DNA of 41,965 nucleotides from Nocardia wallacei (GTDB taxonomy: Bacteria; Actinomycetota; Actinomycetes; Mycobacteriales; Mycobacteriaceae): positions 1 to 41,965 of the forward strand of contig NZ_JARWQD010000287.1 in the NCBI RefSeq assembly GCF_029869545.1. The letters are read 5' to 3'. The notes under the pieces are model-generated. The model worked only from the letters and a program-made list of their open reading frames with translations, was not told the DNA's origin and made no database searches. The translations under genes and the position numbers were made by a program. This document shows, piece after piece, positions 24,694 to 32,274 of the stretch. Every line of letters starts with the position of its first letter. Positions within the stretch are counted from its first letter, which is position 1.

Positions 24694-24708
24694 GAGAATA
24701 TAATTCTC
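24694..24708. promoter_or_regulatory. Operator copy 5 (exact) upstream of tesB
   Basis: GAGAATATAATTCTC is exact. It lies two bases beyond the tetR stop and 30 bases upstream of the tesB start. A further TTCTC half-site (24683-24687) lies on the tesB side. Confidence 0.85.
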
Positions 24709-24710
24709 GG

Positions 24711-25364
24711 TCAGGAGGCCGCGAACCCGTGCGCGCAGAACTCCCAGGTCTCGGCGGCGGTGATGGGGTGTGCGGACTCCTCGCCCGCGGCCCCGGCGGA
24801 CTGCGCGATGAACATGACGGTCTGCATGAGCATGGCCGCCGACCGGCGCGAGTTGATCTCCGGACGCAGCTCCCCGGTCTCCTTGGCCAGGTCCATCAGC
24901 TCGGTGAACAGGGTCAGCAGCGGCACGTGGGCGATCTTGACGTGCCGGGGATGCGACATCAGCAGCTGCGGTGCGAAATCGGTGAACAGCGGGCGCCGGG
25001 CCGCCGGATCCGGCCGGCACAGCTCGAACAGCAACTCGACGGCCACCCGCAGCTTGTCCAGCGGACCGTGCTGTCCGTCGGCGGTGGCGCGCAGCTGATC
25101 GGCGGTGCGGCTCAGGGCATCCTCGAACAGCGCCAGCAGCAGCTCGTGCTTGCCGTCGAACTGCATGTAGAAGCTGCGCAGCGACTGCCGCGAGCGGTCC
25201 ACGACCTCCTGCACGGTGAAGTCCGTGGTGCCCTTTTCGGTGATGATCGCCTGGGCGGCGTCGAGGAACCGCTGCACGCGCTGCTCGGCGCGCAGCTTCG
25301 CGGTTCGCAGCGAGCGTTCGACGGCGCGCTGCTTCCAGGCGGGCTTCTCGCTCGACGTGGTCAC
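24711..25364 (-). CDS. TetR-family transcriptional regulator, 217 aa, candidate master regulator of the window
   Basis: The N-terminal DNA-binding domain (residues about 20-75) has the TetR helix-turn-helix: RVQRFLDAAQAIITEKGTTDFTVQEVVDRSRQSLRSFYMQFDGKHELLLALFEDAL. The C-terminal ligand/dimer domain (about 80-217) is helical, with LLTLFTELMDLAKETGELRPEINSRRSAAMLMQTVMFIAQSAG. It has a basic N-terminal arm (KPAWKQRAVERSLRTAKLRAEQR), which can add minor-groove contacts. The gene stands between exact operator copies at 24694 and 25485, and a half-site GAGAAT (25415-25420) lies 51 bases upstream of its GTG, which allows autoregulation. That it binds GAGAAT-N3-ATTCTC is inference from position and from the AT-rich dyad size usual for the family. 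Confidence 0.92.
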   Translation of the reverse strand: MTTSSEKPAWKQRAVERSLRTAKLRAEQRVQRFLDAAQAIITEKGTTDFTVQEVVDRSRQSLRSFYMQFDGKHELLLALFEDALSRTADQLRATADGQHGPLDKLRVAVELLFELCRPDPAARRPLFTDFAPQLLMSHPRHVKIAHVPLLTLFTELMDLAKETGELRPEINSRRSAAMLMQTVMFIAQSAGAAGEESAHPITAAETWEFCAHGFAAS

Positions 25365-25414
25365 CGGTGCCTCGGTCCTCGGTCATATGGAGAGAACATG
25401 AATGCACTGTACCG

Positions 25415-25429
25415 GAGAATGATAGTTAC
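25415..25429. promoter_or_regulatory. Weak operator half-site upstream of tetR
   Basis: GAGAATGATAGTTAC has an exact left arm but only 3 of 6 right-arm bases, in an AT-rich patch 51-65 bases upstream of the tetR start. Confidence 0.3.
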
Positions 25430-25484
25430 ATTATTCGAACTTGGGGTTCCAATCTCGATCTGGGAGATTTAGCCTTACGTTGAT

Positions 25485-25499
25485 GAGAATGATATTCTC
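25485..25499. promoter_or_regulatory. Operator copy 6 (exact) upstream of the ECH / lipoprotein operon
   Basis: GAGAATGATATTCTC is exact. It lies 49 bases upstream of the ECH start and 121 bases from the tetR start. The 184-base gap 25365-25548 holds no gene. Confidence 0.87.
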
Positions 25500-25548
25500 G
25501 CAGGCGCACCGGGGGCGCAGGTGTCCGGTTCGGAGCTGAGGAGTCGAC

Positions 25549-26337
25549 GTGTACATCCGCTACGAGGTTGCCGATCGGATCGCGACCATCACCCTGGATC
25601 GGCCCGAGGCGGCCAACGCGCAGAACCGGGAACTGCTGGACGAACTCGATGCCGCGTGGGTCCGGGCGGGGGACGACGAGCAGGTGTCGGTCATCGTGCT
25701 GCGCGCGGAGGGGAAGCACTTCTCGGCCGGGCACGACCTGCGGTCCGGTGGCGGTCAGCAGGTGGACAAGATCACCCTGGAGCTGATCTACGGCAGCGAG
25801 GCGCGCCGCTACCTGGAGTACTCGCTGCGCTGGCGCAACATTCCCAAACCGTCCATCGCGGCGGTGCAGGGCCGGTGCATCGCGGGCGGCCTGCTGCTGT
25901 GCTGGCCGTGTGACCTCATCGTCGCCGCCGACGACGCGAAGTTCTCCGATCCGGTGGTGCTGATGGGCATCGGCGGGGTCGAATATCACGGGCACACATG
26001 GGAACTCGGGCCGCGCAAGGCGAAGGAGATCCTGTTCACCGGGCGGTCGGTGTCGGCCGAGGAGGCTCGGCAGGTCGGCATGGTGAATCAGGTGGTGCCG
26101 CGCGCCGACCTCGACGCGCAGACCCGGGCGCTCGCCGAGCGGATCGCCACGATGCCCCCGTTCGGGTTGCGACAGGCCAAGCGCGCGGTCAACCAGACGC
26201 TGGATGTGCAGGGCTTCTACGCCGCGATCCAGTCGGTGTTCGACGTCCATCAGACCGGTCACGGCAACGCGCTCAGCGTGAGCGGCTATCCGATCCTGGC
26301 GCAGCTGGACGAGATGAAGTCGGAGTCGAAGGCCTGA
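25549..26337 (+). CDS. Enoyl-CoA hydratase/isomerase family protein, 262 aa
   Basis: A crotonase fold: IATITLDRPEAANAQNRELLDELD, KHFSAGHDLRSGG (oxyanion hole) and VQGRCIAGGLLLCWPCDLIVAADDAKFSDPVVLMGIGGVEYHGH. The usual FxxPE catalytic Glu region is FSDPVVLMGIGGVEYHGH, so the standard Glu pair is not obvious. A different crotonase reaction is possible, such as isomerase, C-C hydrolase or decarboxylase. GAGGAG lies eight bases before GTG 25549. It is first in an operon with the lipoprotein and follows exact operator copy 6. Confidence 0.85.
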   Translation: MYIRYEVADRIATITLDRPEAANAQNRELLDELDAAWVRAGDDEQVSVIVLRAEGKHFSAGHDLRSGGGQQVDKITLELIYGSEARRYLEYSLRWRNIPKPSIAAVQGRCIAGGLLLCWPCDLIVAADDAKFSDPVVLMGIGGVEYHGHTWELGPRKAKEILFTGRSVSAEEARQVGMVNQVVPRADLDAQTRALAERIATMPPFGLRQAKRAVNQTLDVQGFYAAIQSVFDVHQTGHGNALSVSGYPILAQLDEMKSESKA

Positions 26338-26390
26338 CGCGGATCGCGCGCGGTGCCAGCACAGTTCTCACACCGAAACGAGGAAGTTTC

Positions 26391-26891
26391 ATGCGCAACT
26401 CCATCCTGAGCCGGATCGCTGTCTGTTGCGGTTCGGCGATTGTCGCCGTCGGCGTGGTCGCCGGATGCGGATCCGATGACGAATCCCCCAGCCCCGCATC
26501 GACATCCGCATCCGCGGCCGCCGGAACCGCTGCCGCCCAGGCGGATCCGGCGACCACCAAGGCGGTCACCGAGGTGTACACGGCATTCTTCAATGGCGCT
26601 ACGCCGCCGCAGCAGAAGGCCGCGGTGGTGCAGAACGGTGAGGTCTTCCGCCCGATCCTCGAGGCGCAGGCGGCCAATCCGCAGGCGCAGGGCACGTCGG
26701 TGACCGTCGCCGCCGTCGAGCCGACCGACCCCGACCATGCCGACGTCACCTACACGCTGTCGGTCGGCGGCACCCCGATGCTGCCGGACCAGACCGGCCA
26801 GGCCGTCCGGGAGAACGGCCAGTGGAAGGTCGCCACCTCCACGTTCTGTGCCCTGCTGGCCATCCAGGGCGGCACCTCCCCGGCCTGCTGA
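26391..26891 (+). CDS. MTB12-like secreted lipoprotein, 166 aa
   Basis: The signal peptide ends in the lipobox VVAGC, with lipidated Cys26, followed by an Asp/Ser/Ala/Pro-rich linker. The rest resembles the low-molecular-weight antigen MTB12-type C-terminal domain: TKAVTEVYTAFFNGATPPQQKAAVVQNGEVFRPILEA, TYTLSVGGTPMLPDQTGQAVRENGQWKVATSTFCALLAIQGG, with two Cys (about 155 and 166) that could pair. The role of this family is unknown; it is an exported, cell-wall-associated fold of NTF2-like shape. ATG 26391 follows GAGGAAG. It is 53 bases after the ECH and probably co-transcribed, which could mean a surface binding step for the substrate (speculative). Confidence 0.85.
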   Translation: MRNSILSRIAVCCGSAIVAVGVVAGCGSDDESPSPASTSASAAAGTAAAQADPATTKAVTEVYTAFFNGATPPQQKAAVVQNGEVFRPILEAQAANPQAQGTSVTVAAVEPTDPDHADVTYTLSVGGTPMLPDQTGQAVRENGQWKVATSTFCALLAIQGGTSPAC

Positions 26892-26906
26892 CGGCCGCTC
26901 GGCGAG

Positions 26907-28157
26907 TCACCGAATCTCGGTGTAGCGCACGATGAGTGACTCCGGCCCGCGTAGGTTGACGTGTGGCCGGTACGGCGGTGGGTCCTGTACCCCGATCGGG
27001 TCCGTGACTCGTTCGGCGAAGCGCCGGAACGCAATACGCCCCTCCAGGCGGGCCAATGGTGCGCCGAGGCAGAAGTGCGGCCCGCCGCCGAAGGCGAGGT
27101 GGCGGGAGTCCCGGCGGTGGGGATCGAACAGGTCCGGTGCGGTGAACGCCGACGGGTCGCGCTGGGCGGCGGCCAGTAGAAGGTTGACCATGGCACCCTC
27201 GGGGACGGTATGGCCGCACAATGCGGTGTCCTGCTTCAGGATTCGTGCGGTCAACTGCACCGGTGGGTCGTAGCGCAGGGTCTCCTCCACCACCGCGGGG
27301 GCCAGTTCGGGATGCTCGCGCAGTTCGGTGAGCAGCCGGGGCGTGCGCAGCAGCGCGAGAATGCCGTTGGCGATGAGATTCACCGTGGTTTCGTGCCCGG
27401 CGACGAGCAGCAGCACCACCGTGGAGACCAATTCGTCGTGGCTGAGCGCGTCCGCGTCGTGCTGCGCGGCCGACAGTTCGGAGATGAGGTCGTCGCCGGG
27501 GCTGCGGCGCCGGGTCGCGATCAGGTCGCGGATGTAGCGGTGCATGTCGGTGAGTGCGCACAGCCAGTCCGGCGGACCGTCGGATCGCGCCGGCTCCGTG
27601 TCGAATCCGTCGATGAGCCGGATGAGACGTTCCGACCAGCCGCGGAACAGGGGCTCGTCGTCGACCGGGACACCGAGCATGCGGCAGATCATCGTGATCG
27701 GCAGCGGGCGGGCCAGGTCCGCCACCACGTCCATGGTCGTCGCGCCGCGCCCGGCCACGGCGTCGAGCAGGTCATCGGTGAGTTCGGCGATATCGGCCTC
27801 GAGCCGCCGTACACGCTGCGCGGTGAAGGATGCGGAGACCAGTCGGCGCAGGCGCGTGTGGTCCGGCGGATCCAGGGACAGGAACCAGGGCCGCAGGACC
27901 GAGGGTGGTGCGTCCGGCGGCAGCATCTGTTCGATCCATGCCCGGTCCGCGGTCCCGCGCTCGGCGCTCAGCCGCGGATCACGCAGCAGCGCCTCGCAAT
28001 CGGAGAATCCGGGGACGATGAAGGCGGACAGTGGCTCCAGCCAGGTCGGCCCGGCCCGGTGGATGCGGGCGTAGAGGGGGTAGGGGTCGTGCCGGTTCGC
28101 CGGGTCGAGCAGTTCGCCCAGGGCGTCGGCCACGGCATCGGTGCTGCTGATTTCCAT
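26907..28157 (-). CDS. Cytochrome P450 monooxygenase (MerR-linked), 416 aa
   Basis: A second P450, of standard bacterial class I length. The I-helix motif AGHETT is at residues 253-258, ExxR at 292-295 (ETLR), PERF-like DLFDPHRRD near 342, and the heme loop FGGGPHFCLG at 356-365 with Cys363. It is clearly different from the first P450 (GGGFDTTT type). It lies 28 bases downstream of a merR gene on the same strand, with a possible MerR dyad between them, and no GAGAAT operator was found here. It may thus be an independently controlled insertion in the island. No ferredoxin is adjacent. Confidence 0.93.
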   Translation of the reverse strand: MEISSTDAVADALGELLDPANRHDPYPLYARIHRAGPTWLEPLSAFIVPGFSDCEALLRDPRLSAERGTADRAWIEQMLPPDAPPSVLRPWFLSLDPPDHTRLRRLVSASFTAQRVRRLEADIAELTDDLLDAVAGRGATTMDVVADLARPLPITMICRMLGVPVDDEPLFRGWSERLIRLIDGFDTEPARSDGPPDWLCALTDMHRYIRDLIATRRRSPGDDLISELSAAQHDADALSHDELVSTVVLLLVAGHETTVNLIANGILALLRTPRLLTELREHPELAPAVVEETLRYDPPVQLTARILKQDTALCGHTVPEGAMVNLLLAAAQRDPSAFTAPDLFDPHRRDSRHLAFGGGPHFCLGAPLARLEGRIAFRRFAERVTDPIGVQDPPPYRPHVNLRGPESLIVRYTEIR

Positions 28158-28173
28158 GCGCCGAGCATTGCCG

Positions 28174-28189
28174 TTGAACCGAACTTCAA
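28174..28189. promoter_or_regulatory. Possible MerR-type dyad at the merR-P450 junction
   Basis: TTGAA-CCGAAC-TTCAA is a perfect 5-base inverted repeat with a 6-base spacer. It overlaps the merR stop codon and lies 17 bases upstream of the P450 start. On the minus strand TTGACT precedes it and could be a -35 box. MerR sites usually sit in such stretched promoters; binding is not shown. Confidence 0.4.
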
Positions 28190-28611
28190 GTCAAGCTCCG
28201 CATGGTCTCGAGATGGCGCTGGATCAGCTCCTGAAAGACCGGGCACTCCGCGAAGGATGGTCTGGGACATTCCAATCCGTGCCGGATGATCTCCTTGGCC
28301 TGCTGGGCGGACGCGATCTGCTCGTCGAGTTCGGCCAGCTTCGGTTCGGCCAGTTCTCGCCATTCCGGGCGGGGCGTTCCGGTGCCGATATCCATCAGGC
28401 GGGCCGTCTCGGCGAGGGTGAACCCAGCCCGCTTCGCCAGGTCGATCAGTGCCAGGCGGGACAGGATGTCGGGCGCGTAGATCCGCTTTCCGGCGCTGCG
28501 GGCCAGGGGCTGGATCAGCCCTTCCCGCTCGTAGAAGCGCAGGGTGGAGGTCGGCAGGTTCGTGGCCGCCGCGACCTCGCTGATCGTCAGGTGCTGCTGG
28601 CGAGCGGACAT
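28186..28611 (-). CDS. MerR-family transcriptional regulator, 141 aa
   Basis: The N-terminal winged helix is typical: LTISEVAAATNLPTSTLRFYEREGLIQPLARSAGKRIYAPDILSRLALIDLAKRAGFTLAETARLMDIG (about residues 8-75). A long dimer helix follows (EPKLAELDEQIASAQQAKEIIRHGLE), and the C-terminus has CPRPSFAECPVFQEL, with two Cys eight positions apart. Such paired Cys in MerR proteins can bind metal or sense thiol stress, but here they could also be structural. Immediately downstream is the P450 gene, its likely target. The upstream gap 28612-28649 is short. ATG 28611 is chosen because MSARQQHLTISEVA is a usual start; no clear ribosome site was seen. Confidence 0.9.
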   Translation of the reverse strand: MSARQQHLTISEVAAATNLPTSTLRFYEREGLIQPLARSAGKRIYAPDILSRLALIDLAKRAGFTLAETARLMDIGTGTPRPEWRELAEPKLAELDEQIASAQQAKEIIRHGLECPRPSFAECPVFQELIQRHLETMRSLT

Positions 28612-28649
28612 GACACGAGAGTACGGGGCCGCCTCGTCGATCCGGGGTG

Positions 28650-29489
28650 CTAGAGCTGGGCCAGGCGCGGGGCCGTGCGGTTCGTTCGGATGTAGGCACC
28701 GGCCTCGCGGATCAGTTCCCTTGTGCTGCCGAGTAATCCGTCGAGTACGAGCGTGCGGCGGACGTGGCGGTGCAGGTCGTGTTCGGCGGTGAAGCCGATA
28801 CCGCCCAGCACCTGCTGGCAGTGCCGCGCGGCGGTGAGCGCCCCGTGGCCCGCGGCGGCCTTGGCGAGGAGGGCTCCGAGTTCGCCGTCGGCGGTCCGCA
28901 GTGCCGCTTCGGCGCCCTCCAGCGCGACCAGGGTTTCGGCCAGGCGGTGGCGAACCGCCTGGAACGAGGCCAGGGCACGGCCGAACTGCTTGCGCTCCAA
29001 GGCATGTCGGCGAGCCAGCGCCAGCATGGCGTGCCCGGTGCCGAGCAGCCACCAGCCGAGCGCCCGGCGTCCGGCGGCCAGCGCGGCGTCCGGGAGTTCG
29101 GTCCCGGACGCGACCGTCCGCAACGGCAGCTCCTCGTCCACCGCCGCACCGGAGCCACCCTCGCGATCCCAAACCACCCAGGCCCCTCCGGCGAACGGGA
29201 GCGGAACCGGGCCCGGCTGCGAGTGATGTACCGACCGCCGGACGTCGTCGGGAACCGGGCCCGGCTGCGCATCACTCCCGACCACATCGACGAGAACCGC
29301 AGCGTGGGAACCGGTCTCGCCGAGCAATCGGAACACCAGCGGCACCGCGACATCGGGCACCTCGGCCAGCAGCTCCGGCCAGCCCAGCTCGATCAGTGCC
29401 GCGTCCAGTTCCGGCCCGGCGGCCGCGGACATCGCCTTGCGCAGCGCCCCGGCCAACAGCTCCACCTCCGCCCCATCCAGCTCGGCCAC
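28650..29489 (-). CDS. Short acyl-CoA dehydrogenase subunit (beta-type), 279 aa
   Basis: A truncated ACAD like the one at 18198. The N-terminal helical part is very short and lacks the SEPxxGSD motif. The C-terminal part is conserved: RRALGWWLLGTGHAMLALARRHALERKQFGRALASFQAVRHRLAETLVALEGAE, then CQQVLGGIGFTAEHDLHRHVRRTL. It is the last gene of the Rieske operon, directly after the alpha-type ACAD. GTG 29489 has AAGGAG five bases upstream; GTG 29495 overlapping the upstream stop is an alternative with no room for a ribosome site. I expect an alpha-beta heteromer with the upstream gene. Confidence 0.86.
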   Translation of the reverse strand: MAELDGAEVELLAGALRKAMSAAAGPELDAALIELGWPELLAEVPDVAVPLVFRLLGETGSHAAVLVDVVGSDAQPGPVPDDVRRSVHHSQPGPVPLPFAGGAWVVWDREGGSGAAVDEELPLRTVASGTELPDAALAAGRRALGWWLLGTGHAMLALARRHALERKQFGRALASFQAVRHRLAETLVALEGAEAALRTADGELGALLAKAAAGHGALTAARHCQQVLGGIGFTAEHDLHRHVRRTLVLDGLLGSTRELIREAGAYIRTNRTAPRLAQL

Positions 29490-29491
29490 GG

Positions 29492-30595
29492 TCACTCCTT
29501 TCCGAGGTCCAGGAGGCGGCGGGCGATGATGTTGCGCTGGATCTCGGCGGTGCCGCCGTAGATCGTGGCCGCCCGGGAGTAGAGGTACTCGGTGCGCCAG
29601 TGCGGATCGGTGAATTCGACTGCGCCGGGGAGCAAGTCGCGCGCGGTGTCGAACAGTTGCTGCTCGGCCGTGGCCAGCAGCACCTTGTCGATCGAGGTCT
29701 CCGCGCCGAGCCGGGCGCCGTCGGCCAGCCGCTGCTGGGTCGCGCGGGAGCGGCAGCGGACGGTGTGCAGCGCCAGGTAGGCGGCGCCGAGGGCGGCATC
29801 GTCGGTGATCGCGGTCTGCTCGAGCACCTGGTCCAGCCGGGTGAACAGGTACGCGATCCGGTGCCAGAAGCAGGTGGAGCGCTCGTAGGGCAGCAGATCC
29901 ATCGCCACCCGCCAGCCGTCGCCCGGAGTGCCGAGCATGCGGTCGCCCGGCACCGCCACATCGTCGAAGAACACCTCGGCGAACTCGTCCACGCCGTGCA
30001 TGGTGCGCAAGGGCCGCACCGTGATTCCCGGTGTGTCCATATCGACGAAGAAGGCGGTGATGCCGTCGTGCCCGGCTCCCGTCCGGGTGAGCAGCACGCA
30101 ACGCGCCGCGTACTGGGCGAGGCTCGTCCACACCTTCTGCCCGCTGACGATCCAGTCGTCGCCGCGCGGAATCGCCTTGGTGCTCAGCGACGCCAGGTCG
30201 CTGCCCGAACCGGGCTCGGAGAATCCCTGGCACCACTGCTCGCGCCCGGACAGCAGCAGCGGCACCGTCGCGGACGCCAATTCCGGTCGCGCATAGGAGA
30301 TCATCGTCGGCGCGAGGACCTCGATCATCGAGTAGATGCCGGGTTCGGCCAGATCGCGCGAGGCCACCTCCTCACCGAGCACGGCGCGCAGCGCCGCGGG
30401 GCCGCCGAGCCCGTTCACCTCGGCGGGCCAGCCGTAGCGCATCCAGTCCGCGTCGTACAGTGCGCGCCGCACCCGCGACAGCTGCGCGACCTGCCCGTCC
30501 AGCGACTGGTCCAGGCCGGGCGTCAGGTCGTTGGCATCCAGCCAGGCGCGCAGGCCCGACCGGAACCGGCCGACCTGCTCGTCCACCGGCGGCAC
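29492..30595 (-). CDS. Acyl-CoA dehydrogenase, alpha-type subunit, 367 aa
   Basis: A full-length ACAD: CQGFSEPGSGSDLASLSTKA near residues 121-140, GQKVWTSLAQYAARCVLLTRT next, and the C-terminal YGGTAEIQRNIIARRLLDLGKE. The GTG start at 30595 lies three bases after the stop of the 116-aa gene, and the stop runs into the start of the beta-type gene, so all are co-translated. Together with the Rieske oxygenase this suggests that a hydroxylated or ring-opened acyl-CoA is the substrate (inference). Confidence 0.92.
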   Translation of the reverse strand: MPPVDEQVGRFRSGLRAWLDANDLTPGLDQSLDGQVAQLSRVRRALYDADWMRYGWPAEVNGLGGPAALRAVLGEEVASRDLAEPGIYSMIEVLAPTMISYARPELASATVPLLLSGREQWCQGFSEPGSGSDLASLSTKAIPRGDDWIVSGQKVWTSLAQYAARCVLLTRTGAGHDGITAFFVDMDTPGITVRPLRTMHGVDEFAEVFFDDVAVPGDRMLGTPGDGWRVAMDLLPYERSTCFWHRIAYLFTRLDQVLEQTAITDDAALGAAYLALHTVRCRSRATQQRLADGARLGAETSIDKVLLATAEQQLFDTARDLLPGAVEFTDPHWRTEYLYSRAATIYGGTAEIQRNIIARRLLDLGKE

Positions 30596-30598
30596 CGG

Positions 30599-30949
30599 TC
30601 ACACCACCGGCTCGCGGACCAGATCGAGGTAGGCCGCACCGGAATCCGGGACGCGCGGCTGCTTCCACACCTCGACCGGGAACGACACCATCACCAGCGA
30701 CTGCAGCAGGTGGAACAGGTTGCGTACCTCGTCGGGCAGGTCGTTCCAGTCGTACTTGTCGCAGTAGTCCAGCGCCGCCTGCAGCCGGGGGAACACCGTG
30801 TCGTAGAGCTGCTGCATCTGTGCCATCGAGGACTCGAGCCGCTTGCGGTAGCGCTCCGGCTCGGTGGGCAGGATCCAGTCCGAGAACGGCTCGAAATCGG
30901 CGAATTCGGCTGGGAGCCGCGGTGTTTCGGTCTCAGCGTCCGTTGCCAT
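30599..30949 (-). CDS. Small protein of unknown function linked to the Rieske oxygenase, 116 aa
   Basis: I do not recognise a named family. The protein is soluble and mostly helical: EFADFEPFSDWILPTEPERYRKRLESSMAQMQQLYDTVFPRLQAALDYCDKYDWNDLPDEVRNLFHLLQSLVMVSFPVEVWKQPRVPDSG. It is rich in Trp, Tyr and Phe, with one Cys near residue 63. Its ATG lies 17 bases inside the end of the Rieske gene, and the next ACAD starts three bases after its stop. Such tight coupling makes a small partner or non-catalytic subunit of the oxygenase likely. It does not look like the usual beta subunit of ring-hydroxylating dioxygenases, which is about 160-180 aa with an NTF2 fold. Confidence 0.8.
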   Translation of the reverse strand: MATDAETETPRLPAEFADFEPFSDWILPTEPERYRKRLESSMAQMQQLYDTVFPRLQAALDYCDKYDWNDLPDEVRNLFHLLQSLVMVSFPVEVWKQPRVPDSGAAYLDLVREPVV

Positions 30950-32201
30950 TGCGGTACTCCTTCACGATCCTCTGGGCGGTCTTGTGCAGGTGGCGGAGCA
31001 GGATTTCCTGGTCGTTGAGCGGGAATTCGGTGATCTCGCGGGTCGCGACCATGGTCTGGGTCGCCTCCAGGGTGTTCGCGTCCTGCAACGCGTACTCCTT
31101 GAAGGTGACCGCCGCCAGCTCCTGCGCCAGCCGCTCGCGGGCGTTGGTCGCGGGGACGAAGTACAGGCTCGCCTCGAAGATGTGCCGGTCGACGGCGGTC
31201 GGCCAGTAGTGGTAGGTGAGGAACCAGCCCGGCGCCCAGAACAGCAGCGAGAAGTTCGGGAAGAACTCGAATTCGTCGACGCCCCAGGCGCGGTGCTTGG
31301 CCGGGTTGATGCCCTCGGGCAGCGGGTCCAGCCCCTCGATATCGGGCCGGTCCCACGGGCCGAACAGCCCGCTGCGCAGCACCCGCTCGATCGGCTTGAC
31401 CATGTTCGGGTCCTTGGGCGGGGCCATCCCGCCCCACGACGACACCATCGAGTGCGGCGCGGCGATCTCGTAGTGCAGCGCCTCGTAGCCGACGTTGGCC
31501 AGCTTGTCGGCCTCGTCCTTGACCGCCTGCTTCATGTGCAGGATCGGGGCGTGGTAGAACTCGGCGAAGGCGTCGATGAACAGCTTCCAGTTGCTGCCGA
31601 TCTCGGCGCGGTAGCTGAACACCTCGGTCATCCGGTCGAACGGGTAGCCCTCGAGCGACTTGGCGAACGGGCCCAGGTACTCGGTGAGGGGTTTGGCGTT
31701 CGGGTCGAGGTTGACGAAGATGAAGCCCTCCCACACCTCGCAGCGCACGGGCTTGAGGCCGAACTTGCTCGCGTCCAGGTCGAAGAACTCCTTCTCCTGC
31801 TGGACGAAGGTCAGCTCACCGTCGAGGCTGTAGCGCCAGGCGTGGTACTTGCAGGTGAACTGGCGGCAGGTACCCGCGGTCTCCTCGCCCGGATAGTCGT
31901 CCCACACCAGCTTGTTGCCGCGGTGCCGGCAGATGTTGTGGAACGCCCGCACCACGCCCTTGGTGTCCTTGACGATGATCAGCGAGGTGCCGACGCAGGC
32001 CAGCTCCTTGGTGAAGTAGCTGCCGGTCTTGGGTAACCGGTTGACCCGGCCGACGTTGAGCCAGCTCTTGCGGAAGATCGCCTGGCGTTCGTCCTCGTAG
32101 AAGGCGGGATCGATCGAGTCGGTGTAGTCGACCGGCTCGGTGCCCAGCTCGGGATAGTTCTGCGTCCAGCTCCCCGCCGCTGGTTTGGTGAAGTGTGCCA
32201 A
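30933..32201 (-). CDS. Rieske non-heme iron oxygenase, alpha subunit, 422 aa
   Basis: It hydroxylates an aromatic or alicyclic substrate with O2 and electrons from a reductase. The Rieske cluster ligands are Cys91/His93 (CRHRG) and Cys117/His120 (CKYHAW). The catalytic iron site is AEFYHAPILH with His217 and His222, and Glu214 at the bridging carboxylate position between the two centres. A SRPBCC-fold catalytic domain follows. I choose TTG 32201 (protein start MAHFTKPAAGSW) because AAAGG lies nine bases upstream and the family starts there. The longer ATG frame at 32291 would run through the operator. The likely electron donor is the reductase at 17039-18082, since both share the operator. 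Confidence 0.9.
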   Translation of the reverse strand: MAHFTKPAAGSWTQNYPELGTEPVDYTDSIDPAFYEDERQAIFRKSWLNVGRVNRLPKTGSYFTKELACVGTSLIIVKDTKGVVRAFHNICRHRGNKLVWDDYPGEETAGTCRQFTCKYHAWRYSLDGELTFVQQEKEFFDLDASKFGLKPVRCEVWEGFIFVNLDPNAKPLTEYLGPFAKSLEGYPFDRMTEVFSYRAEIGSNWKLFIDAFAEFYHAPILHMKQAVKDEADKLANVGYEALHYEIAAPHSMVSSWGGMAPPKDPNMVKPIERVLRSGLFGPWDRPDIEGLDPLPEGINPAKHRAWGVDEFEFFPNFSLLFWAPGWFLTYHYWPTAVDRHIFEASLYFVPATNARERLAQELAAVTFKEYALQDANTLEATQTMVATREITEFPLNDQEILLRHLHKTAQRIVKEYRNGNGR

Positions 32202-32274
32202 GGGATTGCCTTTCGTAGTCCGGCGGCTGCGCGCGAGGTGACGGGCACCGGGGCCGACGGGCCGCACCGCCTGC

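Noticed and set aside
30933..32201. KshA (3-ketosteroid 9-alpha-hydroxylase oxygenase)
   Set aside because: The iron-site segment AEFYHAPILH and the N-terminus do not match the KshA pattern I know; only the reductase resembles KshB.
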